IMG/VR virus record: IMGVR_UViG_3300001798_000006
Span: 62,001-126,000 of that record
DNA from: a virus
Strand: one strand, 5' to 3'
Length of the DNA stretch: 64,000 nt
The notes under the pieces were generated by a model. It was given only the letters and a program-made list of their open reading frames with translations. It had not been told where the DNA came from and ran no database searches. This document shows, in pieces, positions 24,301 to 32,041 of this stretch. How positions within the stretch are numbered: the stretch's first letter is position 1; every line of letters starts with the position of its first letter. The position numbers and the translations under genes are program-made.

Positions 24301-26549
24301 CAGACCTGGATACATTGGCCTCACTTACTAGTCAAGATTTTGCAGAAATCCTTAGAGACGCCGGAGACTTTAGTAACGGGGTGAGAAATGCTGTTAAAAT
24401 GGCCTTTGGCAACGATGTCGAAAAAGCACAGGCTTCTCTCAACGCTACAACTGAACGTACAGCATTACAAATTAGTCTTTTAACTGAGAAGCTATCTGAA
24501 TTAGATCAAGAAATTAAATCGACGCCAGCCGGGACAGTAAGTCAAAAGACCGGCAAAGGCATGGCTCAGTTAATCAAAGAGCGTGCCGATCTTCAGGCCG
24601 AACTTGATAAAAGTGAGGTGCAAGGGAAGGTAGATTTAACAAAGGCAAACTTTAATCTTAGAGACTCACTAAAATCCAACGCTCAAAAAGTTAAAGAACT
24701 CGACGAAGCTATTCGAAAAGTTAGAGACGCACAAAGAGAATTTAAAGAAGAATTACTTGATACTGAACAGGCGTATAAGGACTTCTTAAATGAGAAATTT
24801 GCTGATTTAGCAGACCAAGAGGCCAACGCTCAGTCAGAATTGGCTACTTCTCACGGAGAGGTTATAGAAGCATCCTCATCTTTATCAGACGTTTACAAAG
24901 ACCTTATAAAATCAATTCTTGACTACAACAGCACGCTCGCTCAAGCTACTGTAGAATCTAATTTATTAGGCTTACAAATTGGAGAATTGGGTGGCGGCCT
25001 TAATACGTTGGAAGATAGATTGTTTGCAATTAATAACGCATTTACATCTGTGCTATTAGACGCGAATATTAATCTTCAAACACGTATTGAGCTTGAAAGA
25101 CAGTTGGCTCAAGAGACGCTATCATTCTTAAGAGATGCTCAATCTCAAATAACAAGTGCTGGCCTTGGGGTGTTCGGGCAGTCTTTTCAAGAAAATCGAG
25201 CCTTAAGCGAAGGAATTGCCGGACTTGCACTTGTAGCAGATAAACTTGGCGGCTCCTTTGAAAATTTTCTTAAGATTGGAGATACGCAATTTAATGCAAT
25301 TAGTGCTGAATTATTATCCATGCCACTAGAGTTAAGACAGAAAATATTAGATGCTCTAGGCACTCTCCCAAGCACAACTGAAATCGGTGGGTTCAGTCCA
25401 GAAGAATTAAGAACCGCATTAGGGCAGGTTGGTGCTGGTATCGCTCCAGACGAAGGCTTGCCTGCCGTCGAAGACCTTTTAAGCCAACAAAAAGACCAGC
25501 TTGTAAAGTTACAAGATTTAGCTATTAGGGACGCTCAGCTACAGATCACGCAAGTAATGGAAGCTCAACGAGCATTAGAGGCTGCCGAAATACAGCTTGA
25601 AATGGCAAAGATCCAAGAAGAAAGAGCCCGAGAAAATGCGATTATTATCAGAGACGAAATAGCCCGCGAAGTTGGCGTATTGCAATTTGCTAACGAACAA
25701 AGACAAGCACTGATCGAGCGATTACTTGCGGCAACTAAAGAATCTGAACTTAAACAAATAGAGGCCGAAGCTCATCAATTTGAAAGACAGATCGGTACAC
25801 AACATGATATTGGTGGACAAATCGTGCAAGCTATTGATAGACTTGCCTCTGCTAAATTATCAATTTTTCAAGCAGGCACTTCTGCTGGCGAACTATCGTC
25901 TAGATATGCTGGCTATGTCCCTAACTACGGTGGTGGTAACTTAAATCCACAAGAAGCTGCTGCCGTATTAGATGCCGCTAAACGCGAAAAACGTATGATG
26001 CCTGCTGGAGCCGATTTAGCCATAGCTAACACTAAAGAGACTATAGTACCGAATTATGCTAATGGCAACATGGGAACCATAGCATCTGCTATCAACGATA
26101 TAAGATCTCTAAATCCAACCATGGCCGCTGCTATTGCTAGATCAGTAACCTCGACGCTACAATCTATCCCTTCTGTACGCGGCAATGACGAACAAACCAC
26201 ACAACAATTAACGGAAAGACTCGATAGGGTCGTTGATACTTTAGAACAAATACTGGTTGCTAACAATAATATTGCAAGTAATACTGACGCAGCTACAGCC
26301 GCAACACCAGCCGTTGTATCGGCGGCTTCTCCTATTAGTGACATTAATATTAATGTAGTAACACAACAAAACGCTAGCGTAAGAGTTACCGGCCTTGATG
26401 ATCTAGAAGATGCACTTAGAGACGCCATTAAAGGACAATTCGAACAACAATTTGATTCATTAACCGTGCCGGTACAAGAAGCAATAAGAAGTATCTTCCA
26501 AGTTTTAAGAGAGCGGGGAATTATGTCGTCTAACGGCGGAGCATTATAA
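21375..26549 (+). CDS. Tape measure protein (TP901 type)
   Basis: This protein of 1724 residues sets tail length. The TP901 core is clear at about 70-350: FIADFEHELAKIVRT, SVFEMSVALGSTGSEVLKTVKVFKQAG, ALRTGGNSLAFAAKN and GREIGTFFKTISTRI. Long coiled coils follow (about 780-870, 1040-1190 and 1370-1480). Alanine-, glycine- and valine-rich stretches near 410-460 and 560-640 may be membrane-active during DNA entry. A conserved-looking block at about 1515-1565 has VPNY twice, flanking KRMMPAGADLAIANTKET. At about 1.5 angstroms per residue the tail would be of the order of 250 nm, an estimate from general tape-measure scaling. No lytic transglycosylase or peptidase domain was recognised. Confidence 0.92.
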   Translation: MGKIQLEGILKLNQIQINPAIFKKVSRMTAGLPQDINVTVKSAQALNQQMTNVAKSTQKVQQNMVGASNIARSFVQRMAQFAILLPTFVTLNRAIQGGVAFIADFEHELAKIVRTDPTELAGKMDLITDSVFEMSVALGSTGSEVLKTVKVFKQAGETIERSLELARAATLAEKTTTLELADAQEVLLAISKQFAGQAGKATSIVDKLATVEDAAAVDAIDLAEALRTGGNSLAFAAKNIEDTFGLIGALREQTRKSGREIGTFFKTISTRILAAGESRTAIEALGISIENFDGSLRPLLPVLKDIKVKFDGLTEAQQANAAKAIGGVRQVESFIATLNSLERAQELSTIATNSEGASQRRLEIILSTLTSQVDITIAKFQELAGSVGQAGLLDIFKELVKFGGNFASGLTEIVKIADTLGVSIAPLLALAGLKIGAKIFGVQGPLGGPLSGPGKGPGGPVSLQGGGGAATAAQTGPIAAFTNTVQKAAQAVTTFTTALNSAQKIQVGANAQFVSTINHFQKGLQSSAAHIAAQAQANQAQASANKRQTAVLAASVAGYLVLSQTQKTVEIGFEQLADAQKGQLTALQTTSKNLLNLGFDAAQTSLAFLPLGGKVSLLAAGISLLTQGVNTAVQAFFEFNKLKKEIKDNEQRFKAFDNVLADVNKNAAGVGHDIVVAIENAIEANKGRIDTTKIAEEVGKIGKLSGGSSDFLGFDPQDVFDPKLIAALSKTAERLIETRKLAEEGAPPEKIRRQFFEDLGGDFSEFTKEFKAKTREIEDVLAGASLFDKAAESEKKLVEARMELQSIQQANIKLFESEIEVRKRELEATENVLDFTKISLDRLTDLARQRPEGFGITGNPEQTAEEAADEFLSSFAKAMAESGPAAQGFLTKFFEGKDLSDKQRQLVNDLFSLTEEVLQRQVTLAQKAADLDKAIKTESFEISQANVEATKLLNSALNDTKLTLIDLGLGASATTADLDTLASLTSQDFAEILRDAGDFSNGVRNAVKMAFGNDVEKAQASLNATTERTALQISLLTEKLSELDQEIKSTPAGTVSQKTGKGMAQLIKERADLQAELDKSEVQGKVDLTKANFNLRDSLKSNAQKVKELDEAIRKVRDAQREFKEELLDTEQAYKDFLNEKFADLADQEANAQSELATSHGEVIEASSSLSDVYKDLIKSILDYNSTLAQATVESNLLGLQIGELGGGLNTLEDRLFAINNAFTSVLLDANINLQTRIELERQLAQETLSFLRDAQSQITSAGLGVFGQSFQENRALSEGIAGLALVADKLGGSFENFLKIGDTQFNAISAELLSMPLELRQKILDALGTLPSTTEIGGFSPEELRTALGQVGAGIAPDEGLPAVEDLLSQQKDQLVKLQDLAIRDAQLQITQVMEAQRALEAAEIQLEMAKIQEERARENAIIIRDEIAREVGVLQFANEQRQALIERLLAATKESELKQIEAEAHQFERQIGTQHDIGGQIVQAIDRLASAKLSIFQAGTSAGELSSRYAGYVPNYGGGNLNPQEAAAVLDAAKREKRMMPAGADLAIANTKETIVPNYANGNMGTIASAINDIRSLNPTMAAAIARSVTSTLQSIPSVRGNDEQTTQQLTERLDRVVDTLEQILVANNNIASNTDAATAATPAVVSAASPISDININVVTQQNASVRVTGLDDLEDALRDAIKGQFEQQFDSLTVPVQEAIRSIFQVLRERGIMSSNGGAL

Positions 26550-28060
26550 TGGCAGATCTAATTTCAGTAGTAACTAGAGTTCAACCGGCTCCAGTTGTAG
26601 TAAAATATAACGGCAATGGCATAGAACCAGCTCCTCTTATTGATTTCACAGTAGAGCCAGTACTAGATGACTCTGGTACTCGAACTGCTAATAGAACCAG
26701 GCTCACTCTCACAAGCTCTATTTTAATATTCCCATCTGGCAGTTACGAACAAATGTATGTAAAGCAGGAACAGCTACGCAGTATTTTTTCTGTAGATTTT
26801 GGCGACTTTGTTATATTGGCCGGTCCAGGCAACAAAACCTTGGCCGAAGGCACTATTATTGCCTCTGGTCTTCGACCACGAGTGAATTCTGTTAACATCA
26901 CGCCAGACGTTCACGTAACAAGGTTTGATTACAGTGTAGAATTAGAAGATAATACTGGTGCTTCTGGAGTCTCGGGAGTTACAGATTCTTTTAGTAATCA
27001 ATGGTCATTTAGAGAAGACCCGGATGCCTGCGTATTACAAGTAACTCATAATGTTAGTGCTCAAGGTATTACGGGACAGCCAGATGCGTTCCAACAGGCT
27101 GTTCGTAGGGTTAAAGCTGCATTAGGTATTAACCAATTACCAATAGATTTGCCATGTTTCACAGAACCTAATGCTTCTGGTAGTTTTAGTTTTATCCATC
27201 CGTCTAATCCTGCCGGTGGTCCTATTTTCGAAGTCTCTACTCAACGTGAAGAGGTGGCTGACGTTGCAAACGGCAGCTACTCTGTTACAGAAGTATTTAC
27301 TATTGTCTCTGGCGTGCCATTCTTCTATAATCAAAAAACAGCATCTTATACAGAAGATCAAAATGGTATCGCTACCGTAACAGTACAAGGAACGGTCCAA
27401 GGGCTAGGAAGAACCAATACGCCAGGGTTAGGACTAGAAGGGGGTGTAGGATTCCAAAGAGCGGCCTCTGGCTTCTTAAATCAAGTAAAACCACAATTAC
27501 CATATGAAGCATCTGGTATCTATCAAAGATACAAGATTAATATATTTGGAAGCGGACTGGCAGTAAACAATCCTCAGTCTATTAGTATTACAGAAAATAA
27601 GTGTCGCGGTACTGTTCAATTTGCCTATACTTATACGGATGATCCAGCCGTCTTCTTACCTAGCGGGATTGCTAGTAGAGAATGTTCCGTAACGATCAAC
27701 GATGGTATTAGAGTCATAGCTTCACATCCTATCCCCTTTAGGAGGATCGGCCCACTTTTACAGTCTATACAGACAACAACAGAAGGTTCAATATCCATCA
27801 CTTGTAATGCTCAGGCAAAGAACACTAGCGATAATATTGCTGATACTAATCGAGCTATACAATTTGTACAAGACGAGTTAAATAGGCTTCGTAGAATACA
27901 TGCTAACGTAGCTAATTTTCAGACGTTACGGGTTGGTAGTCAGAATCAAACATTTAGTGATATTGATTTAACTTGTAATGCTAATGTAACCTATATCTTC
28001 ACAACGGATATTGCAAGCACACTTAGTAATAACTCAGACATTGTACTTGTGACAATTTAA
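26549..28060 (+). CDS. Distal tail protein (503 aa)
   Basis: This gene follows the tape measure by a TAATG overlap, the usual place of distal-tail (Dit-like) or tail-tip proteins. The 503-residue protein is beta-rich: RTRLTLTSSILIFPSGSYEQMYVKQEQLR, NVSAQGITGQPDAFQQAVRRVKAALG, SYSVTEVFTIVSGVPF, GIATVTVQGTVQGLG and GSISITCNAQA. The middle, with paired VTE/VTV strands, resembles repeated tail-tube-like or Ig-like units. Hub and adaptor roles are possible. No catalytic motif is seen. The tail call is secure by context; the exact part is not. Confidence 0.6.
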   Translation: MADLISVVTRVQPAPVVVKYNGNGIEPAPLIDFTVEPVLDDSGTRTANRTRLTLTSSILIFPSGSYEQMYVKQEQLRSIFSVDFGDFVILAGPGNKTLAEGTIIASGLRPRVNSVNITPDVHVTRFDYSVELEDNTGASGVSGVTDSFSNQWSFREDPDACVLQVTHNVSAQGITGQPDAFQQAVRRVKAALGINQLPIDLPCFTEPNASGSFSFIHPSNPAGGPIFEVSTQREEVADVANGSYSVTEVFTIVSGVPFFYNQKTASYTEDQNGIATVTVQGTVQGLGRTNTPGLGLEGGVGFQRAASGFLNQVKPQLPYEASGIYQRYKINIFGSGLAVNNPQSISITENKCRGTVQFAYTYTDDPAVFLPSGIASRECSVTINDGIRVIASHPIPFRRIGPLLQSIQTTTEGSISITCNAQAKNTSDNIADTNRAIQFVQDELNRLRRIHANVANFQTLRVGSQNQTFSDIDLTCNANVTYIFTTDIASTLSNNSDIVLVTI

Positions 28061-28071
28061 AGGATAAAATT

Positions 28072-28635
28072 ATGGTTTCGATCCCCGTTTGGCAGTGGAT
28101 TCAACAAGACCCTGCTATAAATCCATCTGGACATAGACATGAAGCAGATCCAAGCTTCGGCTTTATAAAGTTATTAAATACGGCCGCTGGTGGTAGTCTT
28201 GATTTTGGATCAATTAATACTACTGTGTCTGGTGCTATTAGTCCTACCAGATGTATATATGGGAGAGTTGCATCTTACGGAGACGCATCTGGCATATTTA
28301 ATCTCAGATTCTTCCTCAGAAATATCTCGGCGTGGGGAGAGGGTACTTATAGATTCTTAGAAAAGAAGAGTTTTGACTTTATACCTAATTTTCAACTTAC
28401 GCTTGGAGATACACCAGATACGCCAACTTCGTTGCCTACTGCTCAAAATCTTAAATCGACTCGACAATTCCCAGAATTTCAGTTCGGTAATAACGTACTA
28501 AGCGGAGTATTAGACGTAGATTCCTCTCAATATATTTATCTCGCGGTATATGCCGATAACGATGTCCCTGTCGGACAACGAGGAGGAGCGGCTGGCAATT
28601 CATTTCGCCAAACCGTTGTTTATGATTTTTCATAA
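28072..28635 (+). CDS. Tail appendage protein A (187 aa)
   Basis: The ATG has AAAGGATAAAATT upstream. The 187-residue protein is rich in Gly, Ser and Phe with short strands (SFGFIKLLNTAAGGSLDFG, GIFNLRFFLRNISAWGEG) and ends DSSQYIYLAVYADNDVP. It resembles the protein at 29272 in layout: a shared NLR-x-FL-x-N-x-SA segment and the SQYIY block near the C-terminus. Both look like small single-domain virion proteins, perhaps tail decorations or tips. Its last 14 bases overlap the methyltransferase-like gene. Confidence 0.5.
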   Translation: MVSIPVWQWIQQDPAINPSGHRHEADPSFGFIKLLNTAAGGSLDFGSINTTVSGAISPTRCIYGRVASYGDASGIFNLRFFLRNISAWGEGTYRFLEKKSFDFIPNFQLTLGDTPDTPTSLPTAQNLKSTRQFPEFQFGNNVLSGVLDVDSSQYIYLAVYADNDVPVGQRGGAAGNSFRQTVVYDFS

Positions 28636-29269
28636 CATAAAACCTCGTGCCTGGTTTGTTTCTCTACACGAGAGATTCCAGCATGATTTTACTATCTTTA
28701 AAGACACATATCAAAATAAAGAGCGTTTTCGATTTGGGATTAATTATTCTGGCGAGTTAAATTTATGGGATTCTGTACATCTATATCTTTTAATTAAAGA
28801 AGTACAGCCTGAGAATATTCTAATTATTGGAGGCGGTAATGGATATACAGAGTCATTGGTTGCTTCAGCTTCAGACGGATCTTTTAATATTGCGAGTTAT
28901 GAGAAGCACCCCGGCCCAAGAATAGCGGCGAACCAAAGAGCAGATTATTTTGGCTATAAAAATCACTTGAAACAATTGACGGAGATTACGCTAGTCGAAG
29001 ACTATGATTTTATTATAATTATGCAGCCTATTAAAAAATTCCCAGTATTAAGACGCTTGAAAAATAAATGCGTATTATATTTTAATGGAGAGCATTTTAA
29101 TTCGGAGAAAGTGTGCAGTCATATAAAAGAATATATAATGCCTGATCCAGGGACTCATAAAGACCTTCTTCTAGGCTCGTGGTGGGATCTATTAAATTAT
29201 TGGGACTATGAGCCGTTCAAAGATAATTTGTTTAACCAGCCGCATTCTACGGCATTATTTGTGGGATAA
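28622..29269 (+). CDS. SAM-dependent methyltransferase-like protein
   Basis: I chose the ATG at 28622, overlapping the upstream stop; the longer frame from 28550 runs through the coding end of the neighbour. The 215-residue product has a class I Rossmann start: LWDSVHLYLLIKEVQPENILIIGGGNGYTESLVA, where IIGGGNGYTES is motif I that binds S-adenosylmethionine, then FNIASYEKHPG with the acidic residue of motif II, and YDFIIIMQPI as motif IV. The target is unknown. It separates two similar tail appendage genes and lies near a glycosyltransferase at 30625, so modification of a sugar or virion protein is possible. It could also be a degenerate Rossmann protein without activity. Confidence 0.55.
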   Translation: MIFHNIKPRAWFVSLHERFQHDFTIFKDTYQNKERFRFGINYSGELNLWDSVHLYLLIKEVQPENILIIGGGNGYTESLVASASDGSFNIASYEKHPGPRIAANQRADYFGYKNHLKQLTEITLVEDYDFIIIMQPIKKFPVLRRLKNKCVLYFNGEHFNSEKVCSHIKEYIMPDPGTHKDLLLGSWWDLLNYWDYEPFKDNLFNQPHSTALFVG

Positions 29270-29271
29270 AT

Positions 29272-29889
29272 ATGGCACTAACACTACCGATTATTGAGTT
29301 TTTCGAGTTTAATACCAGCGAAATAGCCAATCCTGCTGGCACTAGGCATATTCCGGGTGGCTCGTTTGCTTTTAAACAAAGATTATCAACAGGGTGTAAA
29401 AAATCAACCGGCAATACTTCCAGCGGCACATTAGTTTTTGAGAACCTTAATTTTAATGCGGCTTCGCCCACTTCTCATTTGGAGTCTAAAGTAACCGCAG
29501 TAGTTGTCAGAACTGCAACAAGTGGTGTCGCGATTTCTAATTTAAGGTTATTTCTGGGCAATTCTTCGGCATTAAACTATCCGATAGATCAAGGACTAGA
29601 CTCGGCTTTTATTCAGATCGCTCCAAGTGGCACCTGGCAGCCAAATTGTGTATTGCCGTCTGGACAAGGCACTAGATTAAGTGCGATACCAGGGTTATTA
29701 CCAAATATTAAAAGACAAGACGGAGACAATGCGTTAATTGCCAATGATGATGCAAATGTTTCTCAGTATATTTATATGAATCTTGTCATTCCGTATGGAG
29801 GAGCCTTCGGTCAATTTGGAGCCTGTGGGTCCGGCCAGCTACAAATAAAGTTACTTGCGGATTTCTGGGATGATCATTATCGGCTGTAA
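29272..29889 (+). CDS. Tail appendage protein B (205 aa)
   Basis: The 205-residue protein starts two bases after the methyltransferase-like gene, with a weak ribosome site. It has Gly/Ser-rich strands (NPAGTRHIPGGSFAFKQRL, SGVAISNLRLFLGNSSALN) and ends ANVSQYIYMNLVIPYGGAFG and QLQIKLLADFWD. The NLRLFLGNSSA and SQYIYMN blocks match protein A at 28072, so I treat the pair as distant paralogues. It is the last gene before the structured region that starts near 29902. Confidence 0.5.
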   Translation: MALTLPIIEFFEFNTSEIANPAGTRHIPGGSFAFKQRLSTGCKKSTGNTSSGTLVFENLNFNAASPTSHLESKVTAVVVRTATSGVAISNLRLFLGNSSALNYPIDQGLDSAFIQIAPSGTWQPNCVLPSGQGTRLSAIPGLLPNIKRQDGDNALIANDDANVSQYIYMNLVIPYGGAFGQFGACGSGQLQIKLLADFWDDHYRL

Positions 29890-29901
29890 TTACTCAGTCG
29901 T

Positions 29902-30176
29902 TGTGGTCGTACCGACCTTCACTCCTTCGTAATTAGTTATCTAAAGGTAAGCGTCCGCCTGTGAGCGTCCGCAAACGACCGTATTACTGTATATATTAGA
30001 TTTTTCAGGGTCGTTCCTTCGGAACGTCCAGCTATTGGTGAAGGTTCGGCTTACAATTCGTTGCTACACATTGGTAGTTTACGTATTTAAAGCAACGCAA
30101 CCAATTTCCAGCCGAACTGAATATCGGCTCCCGCCGGGGTACTTCGTACCCTAAAGAACAGTAGGTATATACTACA
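29902..30176 (+). ncRNA. Candidate structured noncoding RNA with pseudoknot potential
   Basis: This is most of the only gene-free stretch above 300 bases (29890-30362). It holds no plausible open frame but many pairable segments: 29902-29910 with 29975-29983 (two G-U pairs); GCGTCCGC at 29951 and 29965, a hairpin with a TC/TC internal loop; the hairpin 30009-30029 with loop TTC; 30044-30051 with 30110-30117 (GTTCGGCT/AGCCGAAC); 30059-30065 with 30091-30097 (CGTTGCT/AGCAACG); 30070-30075 with 30100-30105 (ATTGGT/ACCAAT), crossing the former; the hairpin 30137-30151, again loop TTC; and 30161-30164 with 30172-30175. The rest to 30313 is AT-rich with a GGG-TTTT-CCC hairpin. It could be a free RNA, a 3' UTR or a leader. 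No known family was recognised. Confidence 0.55.
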
Positions 30177-30194
30177 CCAAATTTAAGTGGTTCA

Positions 30195-30214
30195 TTTGTA
30201 ACAAGTTTGTAACA
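30195..30214 (+). repeat. Tandem TTTGTAACA repeat
   Basis: TTTGTAACA occurs at 30195-30203 and 30206-30214, so the copies are 11 bases apart, about one helical turn. They lie 100 bases upstream of candidate promoter site 6. A protein-binding site is possible; chance in AT-rich DNA is not excluded. Confidence 0.4.
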
Positions 30215-30313
30215 TTTTTAATCTATTTTTCAAGTCCAAGCGGCATTTATAGTTAATTAACTAAGGGTTTTCCCTAATACCACAGATTTTTCCATAATCG
30301 TTAATTTTAACCA

Positions 30314-30324
30314 TTAGTGTACTT
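30314..30324 (+). promoter_or_regulatory. Candidate late promoter, site 6
   Basis: ATTAGTGTACT lies 38 bases before the small gene at 30363, which has a strong AAAGGAGATAATT ribosome site. With the hairpin at 30557 it would define a short monocistronic transcript. The motif matches five other sites. The role is inferred. Confidence 0.5.
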
Positions 30325-30362
30325 AATTTTAACAGCTTATCTTTTCTAGAAAGGAGATAATT

Positions 30363-30548
30363 ATGGCAACAATTAACTTCGTAGGTAGCACAAATAATGT
30401 CAACCAAGTTGAGTGGTCATACTCTACTAAGATCGTATTTTTAACTGACCGTCCTGCCGGATCTTTCAATCTTCATGATGAAATAGCCGCAGACAATAAC
30501 TTGGGCGTTGGCGTTACCACAACCAATCCATTTACTAATCTGTCATAA
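30363..30548 (+). CDS. Small, probably abundant protein (61 aa)
   Basis: The 61-residue protein has a near-ideal ribosome site (AAAGGAG), a candidate late promoter 38 bases upstream and a strong GC-rich hairpin right after its stop. This is the layout of a highly expressed single-gene unit. The sequence (INFVGSTNNVNQVEWSYSTKIVFLT, then SFNLHDEIAADNN) suggests a small beta domain. No motif, signal or membrane segment is seen. A cement or small virion protein would fit. The adjoining structured RNA lies upstream of the presumed transcription start. Confidence 0.6.
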   Translation: MATINFVGSTNNVNQVEWSYSTKIVFLTDRPAGSFNLHDEIAADNNLGVGVTTTNPFTNLS

Positions 30549-30556
30549 CTGTTAAA

Positions 30557-30584
30557 TGGGGCTCGTGTTTAGGCACGAGCCCCA
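30557..30584 (+). terminator. Strong hairpin after the 61-residue gene
   Basis: TGGGGCTCGTG (30557-30567) pairs perfectly with CACGAGCCCCA (30574-30584) across a six-base loop. No T-tract follows (next bases are ATATTAAG), so it may be a weak terminator, a processing site or a 3' stabiliser. Confidence 0.65.
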
Positions 30585-30624
30585 ATATTAAGCGTGGCCA
30601 TTAGGACTAGCTTAGGGAGTTAGG

Positions 30625-31686
30625 GTGTTTATATCTTATTATAATGACAGGGGCTACGCCTCACTTGGCAGGTTATACCACAAAGGTATTTACGAGAATA
30701 ATATTACCTGTCCACGTTTCCGCTATTCAAATCAGAGAGCGTTTGATCCTATCCCGCAGAGTGTCTCTGGACATTCTTTAAATATTGCTCCAATTTGTTT
30801 TGCGGGCAAACCAGTATCCAAGGATGGACTCAATATTGCGTATGTTAATTATTATTCAGATTATATCCCTAAAAGGGTCTGCATAGAACATCTACACCAG
30901 ATAGATGCGATCATTACTAATAACGAGCAGAATTTTCATAATTTTGATCGTGCTGGTCTTAAGAAGAAAATATTAATTTGCAACACTCCTCTAAACGTTA
31001 AATATTTCAATAATTACAATAAGAGTAAAAATAAGTTACAAAAATCATCTGACTATACATTTTTATCTATTGGATCATTGGATACTATGGAAGGTCTTGA
31101 TATTTTATTAGATGCTTATATTCAAGAATTTAATTATGATGATCCTGTTTTATTAATTTTAAGAACCAGCGTTACAAATAATAATGAACCGTCTCTAAAT
31201 TTAAAACATTGGATTGATGAGATTATTCGAATAAATAATAAGACTCAGCCACCCAGAATTCAAATCGTAAAATCACCAATTGCCGATATTAGAGATTTAT
31301 ATGATATTAGTGATGCTATAGTGTCATGTTCCCGTTACGATTGTAATGGTTTTTCTATTCTAGAGGCTCTTGCCTCTCAAAAGATAATTATTGCTCCTAA
31401 TCACAGCGGGTTACATAAATTCTCAACTTACCTAAGTAATTTTGGCTATAGAATTTATTCAGAAGAAGTTGGTGGTCGTTATATATGTGATGGATCTCAT
31501 GGTCCTTTTGATCTAGTTAAAGTCACGACTGGCGGTACATGGTATGACTGCGATATTGAAAGCGTCAGGACGCAGATGCGTAAAGCATTAAATGAAAATA
31601 AGAGAATAGATATAGTTCCTGATTTGTCTGAATTCTGTCATTTAAAAAATACTGATAATATTATAGGATTTATTAATGGATTATAA
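30625..31686 (+). CDS. GT-B glycosyltransferase (GT4-like)
   Basis: The gene uses a GTG start at 30625 with GGGAGTTAGG upstream and encodes 353 residues. The C-terminal half is a clear GT-B donor domain: YTFLSIGSLDTMEGLDILLDAY, then ADIRDLYDISDAIVSCSRYDCNGFSILEALAS, which is the family's E-x(7)-E region in a relaxed form (GFSILEALA), then IIIAPNHSG. The N-terminal half is the acceptor domain (FISYYNDRGYASLGR). It lies between the small abundant protein and the giant LamG protein, inside the tail module. Glycosylation of virion proteins is possible, as reported for some actinobacteriophages; sugar and acceptor are unknown. Confidence 0.75.
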   Translation: MFISYYNDRGYASLGRLYHKGIYENNITCPRFRYSNQRAFDPIPQSVSGHSLNIAPICFAGKPVSKDGLNIAYVNYYSDYIPKRVCIEHLHQIDAIITNNEQNFHNFDRAGLKKKILICNTPLNVKYFNNYNKSKNKLQKSSDYTFLSIGSLDTMEGLDILLDAYIQEFNYDDPVLLILRTSVTNNNEPSLNLKHWIDEIIRINNKTQPPRIQIVKSPIADIRDLYDISDAIVSCSRYDCNGFSILEALASQKIIIAPNHSGLHKFSTYLSNFGYRIYSEEVGGRYICDGSHGPFDLVKVTTGGTWYDCDIESVRTQMRKALNENKRIDIVPDLSEFCHLKNTDNIIGFINGL

Positions 31687-32041
31687 ATTTGAATATGAGG
31701 GGGATGTTGGTACCCTATATTTAACAACACATTTAAATACTCATCATGTGATTACTTGCAATAAACTATCAGATGAATTTTTTCGTATTGGCGGCACCGC
31801 TTTAAGTGACTTAAGTATGCAAAAAGTCATTATAGACGACAAAGAAAAGTTTATTGTAGAATATTATGATATTAATATGGAAACATCTCAGCCTAAATTG
31901 CTTATATTGGATCATCAGCCTACGAATATTAATCTGCTTTTTATTAATATAGATATCATTGACGGCGGTGGCAATATTATGCGTAGATATAGAGTAGACC
32001 CATGGTTTGGTGATTATAAAGAGATTAATTTATGGTCATAA
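31676..32041 (+). CDS. Tail-region hypothetical protein (121 aa)
   Basis: The 121-residue protein overlaps the glycosyltransferase by 11 bases and the giant tail gene by 10. It shows the strands DYKFEYEGDVGTLYLTTHLNTHHVIT, EKFIVEYYDINMET and NINLLFINIDIIDGGG, giving a compact beta-rich fold. No motif was recognised. It may be a small chaperone or adaptor for the giant protein downstream, an inference from the overlaps only. Confidence 0.5.
   Translation: MDYKFEYEGDVGTLYLTTHLNTHHVITCNKLSDEFFRIGGTALSDLSMQKVIIDDKEKFIVEYYDINMETSQPKLLILDHQPTNINLLFINIDIIDGGGNIMRRYRVDPWFGDYKEINLWS

Noticed and set aside
29951-29972. Direct repeat GCGTCCGC as an attachment site
   Set aside because: The two copies are only six bases apart and can form a hairpin; there is no integrase in the window. 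RNA structure explains them better.
30012-30026. Terminator reading of the GTTCC-TTC-GGAAC hairpin
   Set aside because: No T-tract follows; the next bases are TCCAGC and the hairpin is one of several in a structured region.
29890-30362. Group I or group II intron, or tmRNA, in the gene-free region
   Set aside because: I found no domain V-like element, no group I P7 core, no tRNA-like ends and no tag frame, and the region does not interrupt a gene.
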